A stretch of 64,000 nt of DNA from Ectobius pallidus (taxonomy: Eukaryota > Arthropoda > Insecta > Blattodea > Ectobiidae). The stretch's first letter is position 1, and every line of letters begins with the position of its first letter. Location: the NCBI GenBank assembly GCA_964059195.1, contig CAXKWD010000001.1, positions 161,002,532 through 161,066,531 on the forward strand, in the 5' to 3' direction. Made by a program: the position numbers and the translations under genes. The notes under the pieces are model-generated. The model was not told the DNA's origin. It made no database searches and saw nothing but the letters and a program-made list of their open reading frames with translations. Positions 27,082-40,219 of this stretch are shown here, in pieces.

Positions 27082-28406
27082 TTTTTTTCACATCAGAATG
27101 GGAGAAAATAAGTAATATATTCTCCTTTTCGTTTTTCCAATAACATTGGCAGTTTTCGTGCAAAAATATTATGAGGAGGAAATAAATCCGCCAGTCAAGT
27201 AAGCGTCGTAGTTAGTCTTCTTTTTACACCGGAAAAAGAAGTCATTGCCACCTGAAACAAGCCATCTGTCAGTACGCTGTTGCAAGTCTGCGGAACTTTC
27301 CAACCTATTATCGCGTAATCCATACACATAATCAAAATACAAAAAAGGTTTTATATCTGTTTCAATGTAACGTAAGTTACTGCCTTTTTAATCTAAACAG
27401 TTATTCCTCCTTCACTCCGTATTATATATAAAAACACAGAGAGAAGCTACATAAATAATGCAGTAGTGGCTAATGAATGTTTAAAATTTCAAAATCAATT
27501 ATATGTTAATTTATTGCACGATGAGTATAATGTAGATTTACAGGAATGTAAAGGAATTCCTGTGAGGCGAAATTCTGATTCACCGGCGACGATCACAGGT
27601 CTAAGTTGCAGTACTCCAACGTTGTTAATTGACATTAAAATCAACCAATTTTAGTTAAGAACTAGATGAACTTGTGGTATCATTTTTCTTAACAAGAAAA
27701 CTTAATCTTACAGTTATTTTACTAAAGAAATCAGGATAGGCATTATAATCCTCACAAACTAATAAATTACATGAAATTTCAAAACATAAACTGTAGGCCT
27801 ACTACGAGAAACGTAAATATTATAAGTGAATTAACAAGAGGACAGTCTCGTTTACGGTCATGTCTTATTAGGAAACGAAAGTTAAAGAGAGTGGATTATG
27901 GTCATGATTATTTTCTCATAAGGTATACAAATGTTATAGTGTTTTATGAGACAATAAGATCTTCTTGAGTTCTATCAAAGAACAGTTAGTGCGCCTTACA
28001 GAAAGTATACTGATGCTAATCAAGGCAGAATAAAAAAATAATAATAATAACTCAAGTCAGGGCAATATTAGAAAGCAATGTCTACTTACTAGTTATTTGA
28101 AATACGAAATTCTCTGTAATCTTCTTGATTCTGTAGTTCAACATACCTGTAAAAAACAATAAAACGTATTACTACAATATTCCACAGAGTATAAAGCTAA
28201 TGGAGTTATTTTATATTAATTACTTTCATTTTCGCTGTGGGTTACATAATTATTTGTTTTATGAGAATCACTTTTTAACCTCAGAACACTTAATACGCAA
28301 ATCCAAACATTAAAACAATGACAATAATTTGCAGTCTATCTTGTTTGTATTGGCTCGTATGAATATAAAGCCATCAACGGTGTACGGGATTCACTAGTTA
28401 AATCTA
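27082..28406. other. Unassigned stretch
   Basis: Small open frames at 27466-27654 and 27771-27968 lack splice context or motifs. No repeat recognised. Confidence 0.4.
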
Positions 28407-28553
28407 CTAACTTAATACAAATTGTTTAAAATACATAACTATTTTATTCGTATATAAAAACACAGCGTTTTATAGTACTTCTAACTTAATACAAATAGTT
28501 TAAAATAAATAACTATTTTATTCGTATATAAAACACAGCGTTTTATAGTACTT
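28407..28553 (+). repeat. 74-base tandem duplication
   Basis: The unit beginning CTAACTTAATACAAAT and ending TTTTATAGTACTT occurs twice head to tail (28407-28480 and 28481-28553) with only a few differences: a recent local duplication. Confidence 0.9.
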
Positions 28554-28692
28554 CATTATACACACAGAGGGAATAAGATGGTTTACATAGCCTAAAATAA
28601 TAATAAGAAGAAGAATTTTTATCATGGCACGGTAAAATTGCAGGCACATTAAATAAAATTAAAAATCGAATGAAAAATATCTAGTAGAAGAG

Positions 28693-28952
28693 CAGAGGCG
28701 TAACGAGGGGGGTTTTCGGGGTTTGAACCCTCCCCCCCATTGATTAAAGAAAGGAAAATTGTGCAATTTGTTTTAAGTCTGCTTATAAATTATTTAATAT
28801 GAGTATAAAGCGTGGGAAGCTTAAAACTCGTTAGTGTGCATCTTAATTTTTTAATTTTTCCGGGGGGGGCCCTCTCCCTGGGAGTATTCCATACCCACCA
28901 GACCCCCCGGATGTTATAACCCCCCCATATGGTCAGCTTGGTTACGCCTATG
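28693..28952. mobile_element. hAT-type non-autonomous element with 8-bp TSD
   Basis: A 260-base element. The left end CAGAGGCGTAAC pairs with GTTACGCCTATG on the right (one mismatch), and an exact 8-bp direct repeat TAGAAGAG flanks it (28685-28692 and 28953-28960). G-rich and C-rich subterminal runs lie just inside the ends. No coding capacity. Confidence 0.82.
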
Positions 28953-30051
28953 TAGAAGAGGGCTGATTTTTAAGTAGGACTCAAATTACGAAACAGAATA
29001 TATTATACTTTCCATGGCATTACCGCCTTGTTAGAAACAAGGCCAAACAGCCCGACCATCTTGCTGTTTCATGATAATAATAATAGAATAACTTACTCGC
29101 ACTGCCGTTAATGTTCGTTTCCAAAACTGGAGTCGCTATGTTTTTATTAAAGTTGCTCCTCGATTTTCCTCTTACGGCGGAATGCACCCTGTTCGATATC
29201 TCCCCACCATATAAAAATCCCAAGGTTATGGGGCAACGAACCCGGGTCAACCGATCCGAGGTCACCCAACACAACAATTAAAGAATATAAAGGTAGGCTA
29301 ACTTTTTTTACACTTTTCCCGGCCATAGGTCAATTTCTCTGAAATATTTTTCATGTTTACCTTGATTTTTCGTTTTTAAGTATCACACACAAATACCCAA
29401 GACTGAGCAGTGACTCGAACCCACAGACTTGTTCACCACGGCTCCAGAACATCATCTGTATCTGTATCTGGTACCCTATGATCCCCACCAGAACATCATG
29501 ATTAGTAATAACTTAATAAGATGCTCTGACCACTAGACCTTGAGGCCGGCGATCTTACATCAATATCGACTCCATTAACAGCAATCGGTTACTCTATAAG
29601 AAAACATTTCACAGAAATTCCACTATAATTTCAAACTGGCAATTAACCGAACGTATGGATGACTTAAACGTTTCATCAAGCGCATATTAATGAGAGTAAA
29701 TACACACGTGTGGTATGCAACCTCGATATATTTCATATTAAACGACGTTTAATGGGCGGACGCACTTTCACCGTTATTAAAGCTAGTGGTAATTAATATT
29801 AAACAAGGCAATTTACAATTTCATATGTTGATTTCACAGTTAACATAATGTGCTCTGGGTAGGAGCGTGTAAGTTATACCAGACTCTGTTCTATATCGTA
29901 TTTCATATCCCGGTATTGTTACCATTACTTTAAATTATAACTGTAAAAATTAGTCTATAATTATTTTTTTCACTATTACAGGACCAAATAATTAATTGTC
30001 CACCATCAGGTAGTTGTTCACTGACAAGACTAATTTGTGTACGCTAAACGT

Positions 30052-30070
30052 AGATTATTATTATTATTAC

Positions 30071-30127
<57 letters not shown>
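30052..30127 (+). repeat. (ATT)n microsatellite
   Basis: Roughly 25 ATT units with one TAC interruption. Confidence 0.95.
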
Positions 30128-30129
<2 letters not shown>

Positions 30130-31006
30130 GGTATACTAGGAATTCAGTTAGAATGAAATAATTTATATTCATTTACAGTTTGTTTAATTTAAAGAATTAA
30201 ACCTTAGCAATATAGTAACACTAATGAATAATCTCAAAGCATCTTAAAAATGTCATTTAAAAGGTACGTAACTTTTTTATAGCACCAGAACATATACTTT
30301 TTTTGTGAAAGGCTGTTGACTTCTTTTATAGAAATAATCTTATTTATTAATAATGCTGTGTCTTTGGACTTCAAAAGCAGGGCACTCAGAAGAAAGATAT
30401 GGTACCGTGTGGAAGATGTACTTGCAAATACAGATGTTGATTACTATCTTTAATCGTTTCAAGTCATGTCCAAAATTACCGCAACCAGTTGTAAAAGTGT
30501 TAGTAAGTTATCAAGTTTTATTATGTGAATTTGCACTTTAGCCGTCAAATAATGAAGGGAAATGTACTGAATGTTCTTCCAAAGAGCTACCAGTATTGCT
30601 ACTATAACCACTCAGTTATCTAGCTTAGTTTTTTTTGTTTTTGTTTGCCCCTCCACCACCCCCGGAGCCCTTGACCATAGGCCATACTCCGGTCCCAACA
30701 ACTTTTCGGCGCTTGTGTTCTATTGCTCTACTTTTCGCTCTTGTGTACTTTACGCTTGTGGGTAATGTGTTTTGAGCCAGCTGTTGAATTCAGCACTAAT
30801 AGAACTGTGTAACTCTGTTTGTGTTTTGTTATCTGTCTGTCGGGGTCGTCTCTCCGATCCGGCATTCACCTAATGAGTGAGGAAAACCCCGAAAAACCCC
30901 ATTCGGATCGGCTGCTGTGAGAATTTCCCACAGCAACCCGGGCACTTGGACTATATATCTAGCTTAGTATCAGTTTATTTCTTAACCGTTCTTTTATGTA
31001 CAAGTA

Positions 31007-31140
31007 AGGGGGAAAAAAGCGGACCTACTAAAATATCGAAGTTATCGATATGAGCCACTGCGCATGCCTAGAACCCACTAGGCAAGCGCAGTGGCTCAAA
31101 TCGGCAACTTAGATATTTTAGTAGGTCCGCTTTTTTTCCC
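31007..31140. mobile_element. Tc1/mariner-like hairpin MITE
   Basis: A 134-base near-perfect palindrome. The arms GCGGACCTACTAAAATATC and complement extend inward through GAGCCACTGCG(C) and its complement to a loop GAACCCAC. TA lies on each side (31005-31006 and 31141-31142), the Tc1/mariner target. Arms are about 60 bases, so RNA from either strand would be a long hairpin. Confidence 0.75.
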
Positions 31141-31142
31141 TA

Positions 31143-34100
31143 CCTGTATATCAGATGACAGACGATTAGAGACAAACAAATACCACAGTACACACAAAAC
31201 GTAATTAATGTAGGAATTCTTCTCGGATTTGCAGTCAGATAAGAAGTTTGGTCTTATCAATATTTCAGAGGAAGGAGGCGGAGTGTGCCTCTAAAACGCT
31301 GGATAACTTCAAACTTCTCATCTGGCTGCAAAAGCGAGAAGAATTTCTACATTTTATAGCGCCAGGAAAACCTCAAATTATACAATGCAATTAATACTGA
31401 ACGGGAATATAAATATTAATATTGGTGTAAAATATAGTAACATATTATATTTTTAAAAACATGTTGTCCATTATTTCATTACAAAAATAACAGCGTCTTA
31501 TTTCAGAGCTCGACTTACAAAGATTGCTGATGACGAAACAATTTTAAATTGAATTCAAAATATTCTCTTAAATGTGCATTAAAACAAAGCATGGGGGAGG
31601 CAGACGTTGAACTATATACACCTTTCACATCCCCACTACTCTCCCTTTCAACGACGAAAAATTAAATTCTTAAATTATAGGGGGGAAAATATTTCATAGT
31701 CCACAGTTAGAAGTATTGCACGTCAATTTAGGCTTTAATGCACACGCTTTTTAAAATTAGAAGCCAAGAAATGAGGTCAAATAAAAATATTTGTACCATT
31801 TAAAAAATATTTTAACCTTAATTTTTGTATATAGTCATTTAGTTACAAATATAATTTTTCCGGGGTCATAAGGATAAGGTCAAAGAGTGGCAAGAACACA
31901 TCCGGCAAAGGGCGGGATTACCTATATATGGATGCTGGTTTTATGTCAACACAGTCTGAATGTAGTTATTTTTAATGTAGTTTATATCTGCGCTTTGTTT
32001 AATTTACTCTACCCGTACAATACATACTACAACAAAAATGAAATGATGTTCCGAACATAATAACACAACAATGATTATTTAGTACAAATTGACAATAATA
32101 ATTATAGTCTTTATTATTTTCTGAACTTTAAGAATGGATCGATTGAATTAATTTCGCTTTTATTAGGCCAACCTGTAGTAATACTTAGGCCATAAGAGAG
32201 GAACAGTTTACATTAGCCAGAAACAGAGATAAATGTTTACGGCCCTCAACCTTATCGTGTATATAATTTTTAAACTGGGATGAATTTCTATGACATTCTC
32301 TTCTATAACTTATCACATTCGTAGCGTTTCAGTAGATATAAGAATATATAAAGAAACTGTATAGGAATATTAGATTGAAAATAAATATGAGGAAATTACC
32401 GTTCTCCCATCTCCCAGCTGTGTGCTGTAATTCAATTTCGAATTTCACTGACAATGGAATATCTTTTCTAAAGCTGAAATATAGAAATAAGAGACATGCA
32501 AAGCGCGACTCGCTATTCAGGGAAAAAGATTTGGGGGTAGAGGAAGGGAAGGGGAAGAGAAAAGGAGAAAAAGAGATTGAACATAACGATAATCTTTTGA
32601 TTCACTAAAGCAAAGAAGAAGAAGCAACATTTTTATATCGTGTATAGAATACTACAAGACGATTTCTTAAAAAGAAAGAAAAAAAGAAAACTTCTAAAAG
32701 TAATATATTTTTCTCAAAAGTTCAATTTAGCAGTAGTGAAATGAAGTAAGGGTGCCATTTAGAAAGTAATGTTACTTTTAGATGGAGTGCAAGACATTGC
32801 AAGCTTTATATTTGAAAGCATTCTGCTATACATATCTCCACACAAATGCAAAGACATAGAGCAGTATATGCAATAACGATAGAGAAGAAAACATAGGGGA
32901 AATAGTGCAAGAAAGAGAGAGTGTAGGCCTATGAATGGGAGAGACAGAACTGTGTGTAAGGGAAAGAAAAATATATAGAAGGAAACAGAATAATGAAAAC
33001 TTCTCTTACATGATCGAACAATTTCGTAGTTGCCAATTTTCGAGAGTGAAATTGTGAATAAAAAGAAAGTGAAAATGGTGGGAGGCTTAAATCTGTAAAA
33101 TAATATTCCAGTCAATATAGTGTATAGGGAACGTTCATCGAAATATGGCATATTATTCAGTAGCATATTGAGATTTCAATACATGAAATCTAGGAATTTT
33201 CTATTAGGCCTACTATTAGCTTGCGAGCATCGTGAGATTCCAAACAACCCTCTAGCAGTTTAATAGCTATAAGAATCTAAAAAATGAAAGCAGAATGTTG
33301 TATACCTTTGCTGCATGCTCAAGCTGATTGAATACAGATTAAAAATAAACCAGATGTAGGACGAAATCCAAATACAGTATAAACGAATTCAAAATTAATT
33401 AAATAACAGAATCTGTGGTGCGAAATCCCATGATGCGAGAAAGTCTACCCATAGGATCTTCGCCCTCCGAAGTTGACAAACAAGATTTTGGGCCTTGTGG
33501 TTAGCATGCCGACAACCATGGGCGTTAGGGTTGCCAAGGAGGGACACTTATCGAATATATGCATATTGCCGATCTTCATACCTAAATTTGTACATGGAAC
33601 AATTTATAATAAGAGAAAGATGGTATATATTCGTTACAAAGCCAAAACTGAATAGTCTATGTAACAGTAATACTAACATTAGAAAAGAAAAGGCTAGCAA
33701 AATAATAAAAAATACATAATGCGTCCCTCTTAGGCATAATTCGGGACGGTGAAAATGTTCTTAAAATGCGGGATGTCCCGCCAAATTCGGGGCAGGTGGC
33801 AACGCTAATGGGCGTTAATAGTGTCTTCGCGACCGGAGCCTCTACTTCTTTATCAAAATAATAGTTGTCCTTACTAGGTTGAGCACCCTCTGTTGCAGAG
33901 CTCTCTTATCTCAGAAGAACCCGAGAAGCTACTGGAGATCGAATCCGAACCTTCAGAACAGTTAATCAGTAGATCACGCAGGCTGTCAATTTTAAATTAA
34001 ATTTCCATTAATTATATAGTGAAAATGAAATGAATAAGTCTAAGAGTAGAAACAAAGTACTCTTACAAACAATAATAATAAGAAAAAAAAGAAAAGCTTG

Positions 34101-35491
34101 TATTTTCATCTGTAAAATACTTAAGATTAGAAAAAAGTTAAACGGATCAATTTAACTATAAAATTGACTTTCATGTAGATATGCATTCATGAATTCAGAG
34201 ACAATAATTGTGTCCGTTGCGTATTGCATATCCCACTTCAAGATTAAAATAACTTCGCAGAGCAAGAACTGACCGCTCAATAAAATATAATTAGCTGGCT
34301 GCGTAAAGTAAACATGTCTGAAAATGAAATAAGTGTATCGTTATAGGTCTATTTTACACAAGGCATAATAGATTAGTGACTATATGATAAATACTGAGAG
34401 ATGAAATATATACCTAATATAGAAGGTACCAGTACATCGCATTGTTTGCTAAAAACTCGGCACATGTAGCACATTGAGAAGAATATAAGAGAGGAAAAAA
34501 TTCATAATCCTGTATTTATATACAGAAAATAATTCCACTCATTGTTTTCAAATATTATGGTAACGAACAAAGGGAAACAAAATATGTGTTTCGCTTTCAA
34601 GTAAATAACATTATTTCTACCTCATGGTATCATAAGAAAAACTTGACAGACGAAAATAGCATCAAGAGATGAAACAGATTTAAATACTCATTGAAACAAG
34701 GGCCTAAAGAAACGAAGAGGAAAATATATTCATAAGCCTACACACTTTTATAAATAAAAATTTGGTTTCTGTAGATCTCAAAAATGTATTTATCATTATT
34801 ACTGTTTGTAGACTATAGGTCTAATGGTCGAGTTCAGGCCATTCTCTACCATATAAGTGGAGGTGGGAGAAGCAAATGACAGTAACAATTATATTGATTA
34901 TACAGTCATTAAATAAATTAGATTTATAAAGTAATTATTTCACTACATCATAATATCACTTAATATGAACTGCAGTGATCATTATGCATATTGTCAATCC
35001 AATGAAAATGATGGTTAATTAAAGAAAAAAATATTACATGAATTTGTTTCTATACGCACCACTAACTAATCATAAATGCTTGCTGTAATGCTTTTCATTA
35101 GGCCTTTATTGATTACAAGGCATGCAATATTCGGAATGTGGGTCACAGATAGGTATTAACAGTTACATTATAAACATAGGTAAATCCGAAACCATTTTAT
35201 TACAGCTAGGCAATTTAAGCAAGGTATCCTAATGAAACTGATTTGTATCTAAATACCTCCCTGTCATGCGAGGCAATGCTTCGTCGTTTATAAACAAATT
35301 CCCGTTACATATGCATGGAATCATAAAGAAAGAAGAAATAAAATATTTCATAGCTCACTGTTCATTTCCTACTCCTATTTTTATAAAACGCAAGAGTTTA
35401 GTTTAAGAGGGAACATGATAAGATAAAGATTCACGTTAATATGGTTTTGTCCTTCCCTGAAACATTTTAATATGGAGTGTTCTAAAATAAT
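31143..35491. other. Unassigned AT-rich stretch
   Basis: Purine-rich simple sequence at about 32540-32580 and 32660-32690 and its antisense frames explain the longer open readings here (including 33166-32759). No exon or TIR pair supported. Confidence 0.45.
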
Positions 35492-35915
35492 TAGGGATGG
35501 GTCCTCGATACTTTCGATACCTCGATACTCTCGATACTTGCATGGTATCGGCATCGAACGATACTTCAGAAAACTAGCTCGATACTTTTTCGATACTTTT
35601 GTAACTCTGCAATTCTGCAATTAAGTGAGAATTCTAGTATTTTTTAACAAAAACTGTTTAAAAAACTAATTTTAGTTTTAATTTAGAGTTTAAAAATAAT
35701 TATATGCTACTGATGATATTAAATTTTGTCTCATTAAATATGCAGACTTAATTAATTTAGTGGTATTACACAGTTCTCTCAAATTTTAATTTTTAATGTA
35801 CCTGTTTATTGAAACTGGAAAATTTAATGTTGAAGGTATCGAGTATCGAAGTATCGAGTATCGAGGAAAAATTTATGTATCGGTATCGAGAAAATCTGGT
35901 ATCGACCCATCCCTA
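35492..35915. mobile_element. hAT-type element with CGATAC subterminal repeats
   Basis: A 424-base element with ends TAGGGATGGGTC and GACCCATCCCTA, flanked by 8-bp repeats that agree at 7 of 8 positions (AAAATAAT 35484-35491, AAAAGAAT 35916-35923). Clustered TCGATAC/GTATCGA repeats sit within about 110 bases of each end, in opposite orientation, as expected of transposase-binding arrays. No transposase is encoded. The open frames crossing it are accidental. Confidence 0.85.
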
Positions 35916-36039
35916 AAAAGAATACAACGTATTTCATTTCATGTTTGTTATAAAACTTGGTTCTTTCAACATAATAACGTGAATAATAATAATAATAATA
36001 ATTATATTAATGACGATAATAAAAATAACAATAATTGAC

Positions 36040-36545
36040 CAAGTGAAGCGAAGTCCTGTTTTACCTTTAGCAATCGGCATTTCGTCTGTTTGTAAATTTG
36101 TGCGTTACGCACTTACAACCAAAAGCATTCTTCGATTTTCTTCCAATTTTTTCTTCCAATGTTCTTTGAAGTCATTAAGAACGCTGTATTGTAAGGATTG
36201 TCATTTTTTATTCCGTTTCAACATGTTGACTGTTTAGGTAATTGCCAGGTTATTTAACGATTCTACCCAAACGGTTCCATGCTATAAAATTTGAAGACTT
36301 CTTCCAATCTCAAGTGTAAATTTTTTTAAAGATTTTTCTAGTATAATTTTTACTTAGCTTTAATAGTTAACCTGAATTTTGTTCGCTTGTAAATTTGTTT
36401 GTTACGCAGTCATGACCATAAGCGTTGTTCGATATTCTTCCAATTGGGTCTGAAAGTTCCTTGAAGTCATTACAAACAACGGAAGGGCAGGGATTTTAGT
36501 ATTAACGGTATTATAAACGGGTGGCCGTTTTAATTGATGAGGAAA
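36040..36545 (+). repeat. Dispersed repeat R2 with internal duplication
   Basis: Contains two related halves (about 36075-36180 and 36385-36470), each with TTGTAAATTTG, GTTACGCA, a TTCTTCCAATT block and CTTGAAGTCATTA. It ends GTGGCCGTTTTAATTGATGA, also found at about 44646. Element class unknown. Confidence 0.65.
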
Positions 36546-36603
36546 ATTAGTTTTTTTAATCGCGATGACTACTGTTCACAGAACTCCTAGTAATAAGCTA
36601 ATA

Positions 36604-36604
<1 letters not shown>

Positions 36605-36639
<35 letters not shown>
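36605..36639 (+). repeat. (AAT)n microsatellite
   Basis: About eleven AAT units. Confidence 0.95.
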
Positions 36640-36640
<1 letters not shown>

Positions 36641-37390
36641 TCAGGTAAACTGATGTAACAAAGTGCCAGTATGTTTTTGTTGAATCAATTATAATTGCAA
36701 TTATGATATGCAGAAAATAAGTTTTTCTAATCAGATCAAAATCGACCAGCGTCAGCAAAACTACAGATTTGTGATACCTTGACAATCGCGCACTCACACA
36801 AAAATAAAAAATAAAATAAAATAAATCCATGTCAAATCGGCCGGCTACGGGATTTGATCCGGGGACCTTCAACATACGAGTCCAAGACGTTACCATTTGG
36901 CCAACTCAGTCAGTTTGACGGTGATGTTTGATAAGCATATGTGAAGGAATAGTGTTAACTATCAAATTATACCGGTAGACAAAAATTAAAAAACATGTGA
37001 CTTTTAATTAGTTGTTACTCTGGTACCGGTCAACCGATTAAGTCCAAAATTAATTGGCTTCTTGCCATGGATGTTATAAATGTTTATACCAAGTTTCATG
37101 GAAATCCGGTAAAGCATATTTGAGTTATGGGGCCTTTTGTTATATAATACCATAAAAATGCACTAAATTGGGCATTATTCCGGTACCGGCCAACCGATTT
37201 GGTCCAATATCAACAGACGTCTTCCCATAGACATTATAAATGTGTATACCAAGTTTCATGAAAATCCGATAAAGCGTATTTGAGTTATGGCGCGTACAGA
37301 CACACGGTCAGACAGACAGACGGACAGACATTTTTCCGTCCCCCACACACAATCTCATAAAGTACCATACTGGCACTCAATAATAGTATA
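36640..37390. repeat. Dispersed repeat R1 with two monomers, interrupted by a SINE
   Basis: Homologous to 19084-19440. The right half has two tandem monomers of about 136 bases (from about 37013 and 37159), each with GGTACCGG(T/C)CAACCGAT, an ACCAAGTTTCATG block and TATTTGAGTTATGG, then GACAGACAGAC. GTGCCAGTATG near the left end is inverted at about 37365, a possible short TIR. The SINE at 36709-36928 splits the left part. Confidence 0.7.
36709..36928 (-). mobile_element. tRNA-derived SINE inserted into repeat R1
   Basis: The reverse complement starts with a tRNA-like head (GAGTTGGCCAAATGGTAACG, then CTTGGACTCG and B-box-like GGATCAAATCCC), resembling the family 2 head at 53074. It is flanked by TGATA on both sides (36704-36708 and 36929-36933). 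The 19084 copy of the host repeat reads straight through as AATTATGATAAGCAT, proving insertion. Confidence 0.75.
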
Positions 37391-40219
37391 ATAACTCTAT
37401 GACTCAAAAATGTTTTATATAACTTGGAACTACAGCCATACACTTATCTGAATATTTTACTAAACTAACCTCAAACTATAGTTAAAATCAATTCCTCCTT
37501 CTAAAAAATTCTATAAATTTACTGGCCCAAGTCCAAAATATTTTGGGCAACCCTGGTTTATAATATAATGAAGTTTAATGTGAAATCTGATTGCACCGAC
37601 TCATCAAAGTTCTGGATATATTTTTCATAACATTAACCTTTATTTTAAATTTGGTTTGAAATCTATCGCTTTAGAATTATGCTGTGAAGTCAGAACGCTC
37701 TTAAGAGGAAGATTAAAAAGTTTCCGAATGTTCTCTAACTGAATGCTGAAACACTTTATGACACCATTTCCTTTCCAGTCCATTGTTTTTCTTTACATTA
37801 CATCTAACGAACAGCCATTATTTAGAAGAAAATAGATCTAGTCATTTCGTTTTTTTTCTCTCTTTCTTGGAAAGCTGATGCTATCGGGGGCAAGCATTAT
37901 CACAGAGGAAGACAGTGGAGTCTGTGACGCACAAGGTTGGAGTCTTGGGGGGGTGGGGTTGTAAGGAGGGGGCGAAGGAGATTTTCCAATTTCCGCAAAA
38001 GCTCGTCAAGACTTGTGCCAGGAGTGACGTTCTCCAGCTCAAAACCGAATCTGAATTCGATAAGCTAAAGATTGGATCAGTGATTGCTCTGTCCGACTCA
38101 TGCCGGAGTGTGAAAATGCCAACAGATGTGACAAGGGACGGGAGGGAGTGGGGACTACACGCCTTATGGCTTTTAAACGCCCAATCCTTTGCCTAAAGGC
38201 TATGTTTCCTCCGATAAGGGAGACTCTTTAACGACCCATAGATTTGTTTGGGCAGTCAATTCAAAGAAGTGAATTTATTGTATCAGTTGAAGGATCTGCT
38301 AAATCGTAAAATTTACATTTTAGTAAAACTGGGACCAAAATATAAAGTGACAGTGTACAAAGGAGTACTTATAGAGGAAAGTAGGTTTATTATATCGATT
38401 AAGTTACCACCTTAACATTCCTCATACCAAGCTGGGTGCACATGCACCAGTGGCGTAGCCAGAAAATAATTTCGGGGAGGGTCGAAAGTGTCGGGGATTT
38501 GGAGAGTATGAAATAGCCCCTAGGATGGGGGGTTTGGGAGCTAACCCTGGAATATTTTTAAATATTGGACTAATGAAAATAATATTTTACGCTATTTTAT
38601 AACTGAAAAACTAGTTAGCGAATTTATTTACTATAACCTAAGACATAAACAAGAAATTGTTACCTAAGTTATAATACTTATTACTATTTATTACTATTTT
38701 AAATACTTACGGCACATGCAGTGTCATTATGCAGCTGCTTACTAATTTACCCATATTCCATTTAGGGAAATTTATGAATTTATAACTATCACAAAAATTT
38801 GAAATTTAAAATTAAATTAAATAAAAAAAAAAAATATCCTCTAGCACATAAGCTTATGGCGTGAGGATTTTTGCATTTTTCAAAGCAAACACATAACATA
38901 TGGCAGACTCAGAGATGAATGCTTGATTATTAAAAATTATACTTAATTAATGGCTATTAAAAAAACATAAAATACTTTTAGAGTATTGCAATTCAAATGT
39001 ACTTCACTAGCCATTTATTAAACATATCGCGGGAATTTTAAAATAGATTGGACATATTAACTGAAGAAAGAAAGTCAATGTGCAATAAAAAAATCAATAT
39101 TTATTTAACCGGTTGCTGTGTATGCCTATTAGTTTCAGGTAACCGTATGTTGGATAAGGACCATATACGGTATGGTGAAACCAGACAAAACCAATGTTTT
39201 ACAGAATGTCATTGCCATCGAAATCACACTAATCACATACGGTACTGTTTTTGTGAAGGAAAAAAACCGCAAAGAAAGTGGACGTTTGGCGATAATCGAA
39301 GCCAGAGTGAATTTTCTGTTTTTTGTGTCAGTGAGGCAGTGGACGTGGTGGTAGGGATGGAGGTTGAGGTAACAAAGCGCGAGAACCTAGCCACGTTGAT
39401 GAAACATTCATGAAAAGCTCGCTGGAACGAGAAAGGGATGAGACAGCAGAGAATGTGGGAACGAGTATGGACTCACACACATATTCTCTGGACTTGTCCT
39501 CTTTTTCACCGGACACGGATAAAACATTAATGCCACTTTCCAAACGTCGACTAGGTTTCAAACACCTCTCGTAAACAAAACCTAGTGCAGCATCTCCAAA
39601 ATAAAAGGAAGCTGCCAACGCTTGCTTGCATGTACATAGATGCAACGGTACATCGCCAGATGAGGGAGGCATCACATTATTTTTTCCTCTAGTCGGCTTT
39701 CCAATGGTGACCTAGATATCCCTTGTAGTAGTTCTATAGGACATCAGTACTATAGTAAAATGAAGAATAGGGAAGCGTGGTATATAGTCAGTGAAAAACT
39801 TTTCTCTGAAGATGAGTGGTATGCGTAGGCTATTATAATAGTACGGTCTTCGTTTGTTCGGCCCTTTATAATTCGGATGCCTCGATAAAATTTACCAGGA
39901 TGGTTAGAAATAGCGTGCTTAAATTTAGTGCCAATGTGATTAAGTTATTCAAATACAGTAGGTCCACTGTGTACATTATTTTGCACAAGCCTACTGTATT
40001 ATCTGTTTACAATATTCATTATGTGTAGTATGACAACCTTAAATTGTCTGACATGGTAAGTTTGAAAACTGTATTATACAATGGTAATTTTACCATTATC
40101 TTTCTATAATCTGGATTTTTGTTAATTCGGACCACCTCCGGTCCAAATTAGTCCGGAGGATCGATGTTCTTTTTAATTCTTTGTTGCAACCAAATAGTCA
40201 TACTATGATGAATGGAGCA
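37391..40219. other. Unassigned stretch with some longer open frames
   Basis: Open frames at 37915-38196 (93 codons) and 39048-39413 (121 codons, plus), and an overlapping minus frame at 39675-39328, are longer than average but lack domains or splice context. CAGTGGCGTAGCC at 38448 with a G-rich inside looks like one hAT-type end without a partner. Confidence 0.35.

Noticed and set aside
32759..33166. 135-codon minus-strand frame rich in Phe/Leu/Ser
   Set aside because: It is the complement of purine-rich simple sequence; composition alone keeps it open.
38448..38580. hAT-like end CAGTGGCGTAGCC
   Set aside because: No matching right end or 8-bp duplication found, so not annotated as an element.
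40110..40170. Pogo/Tigger-like terminal sequence (AATTCGGACC and GTCCGGAGGATCGATG)
   Set aside because: Similarity to pogo ends is suggestive, but no partner end or TA target could be paired.
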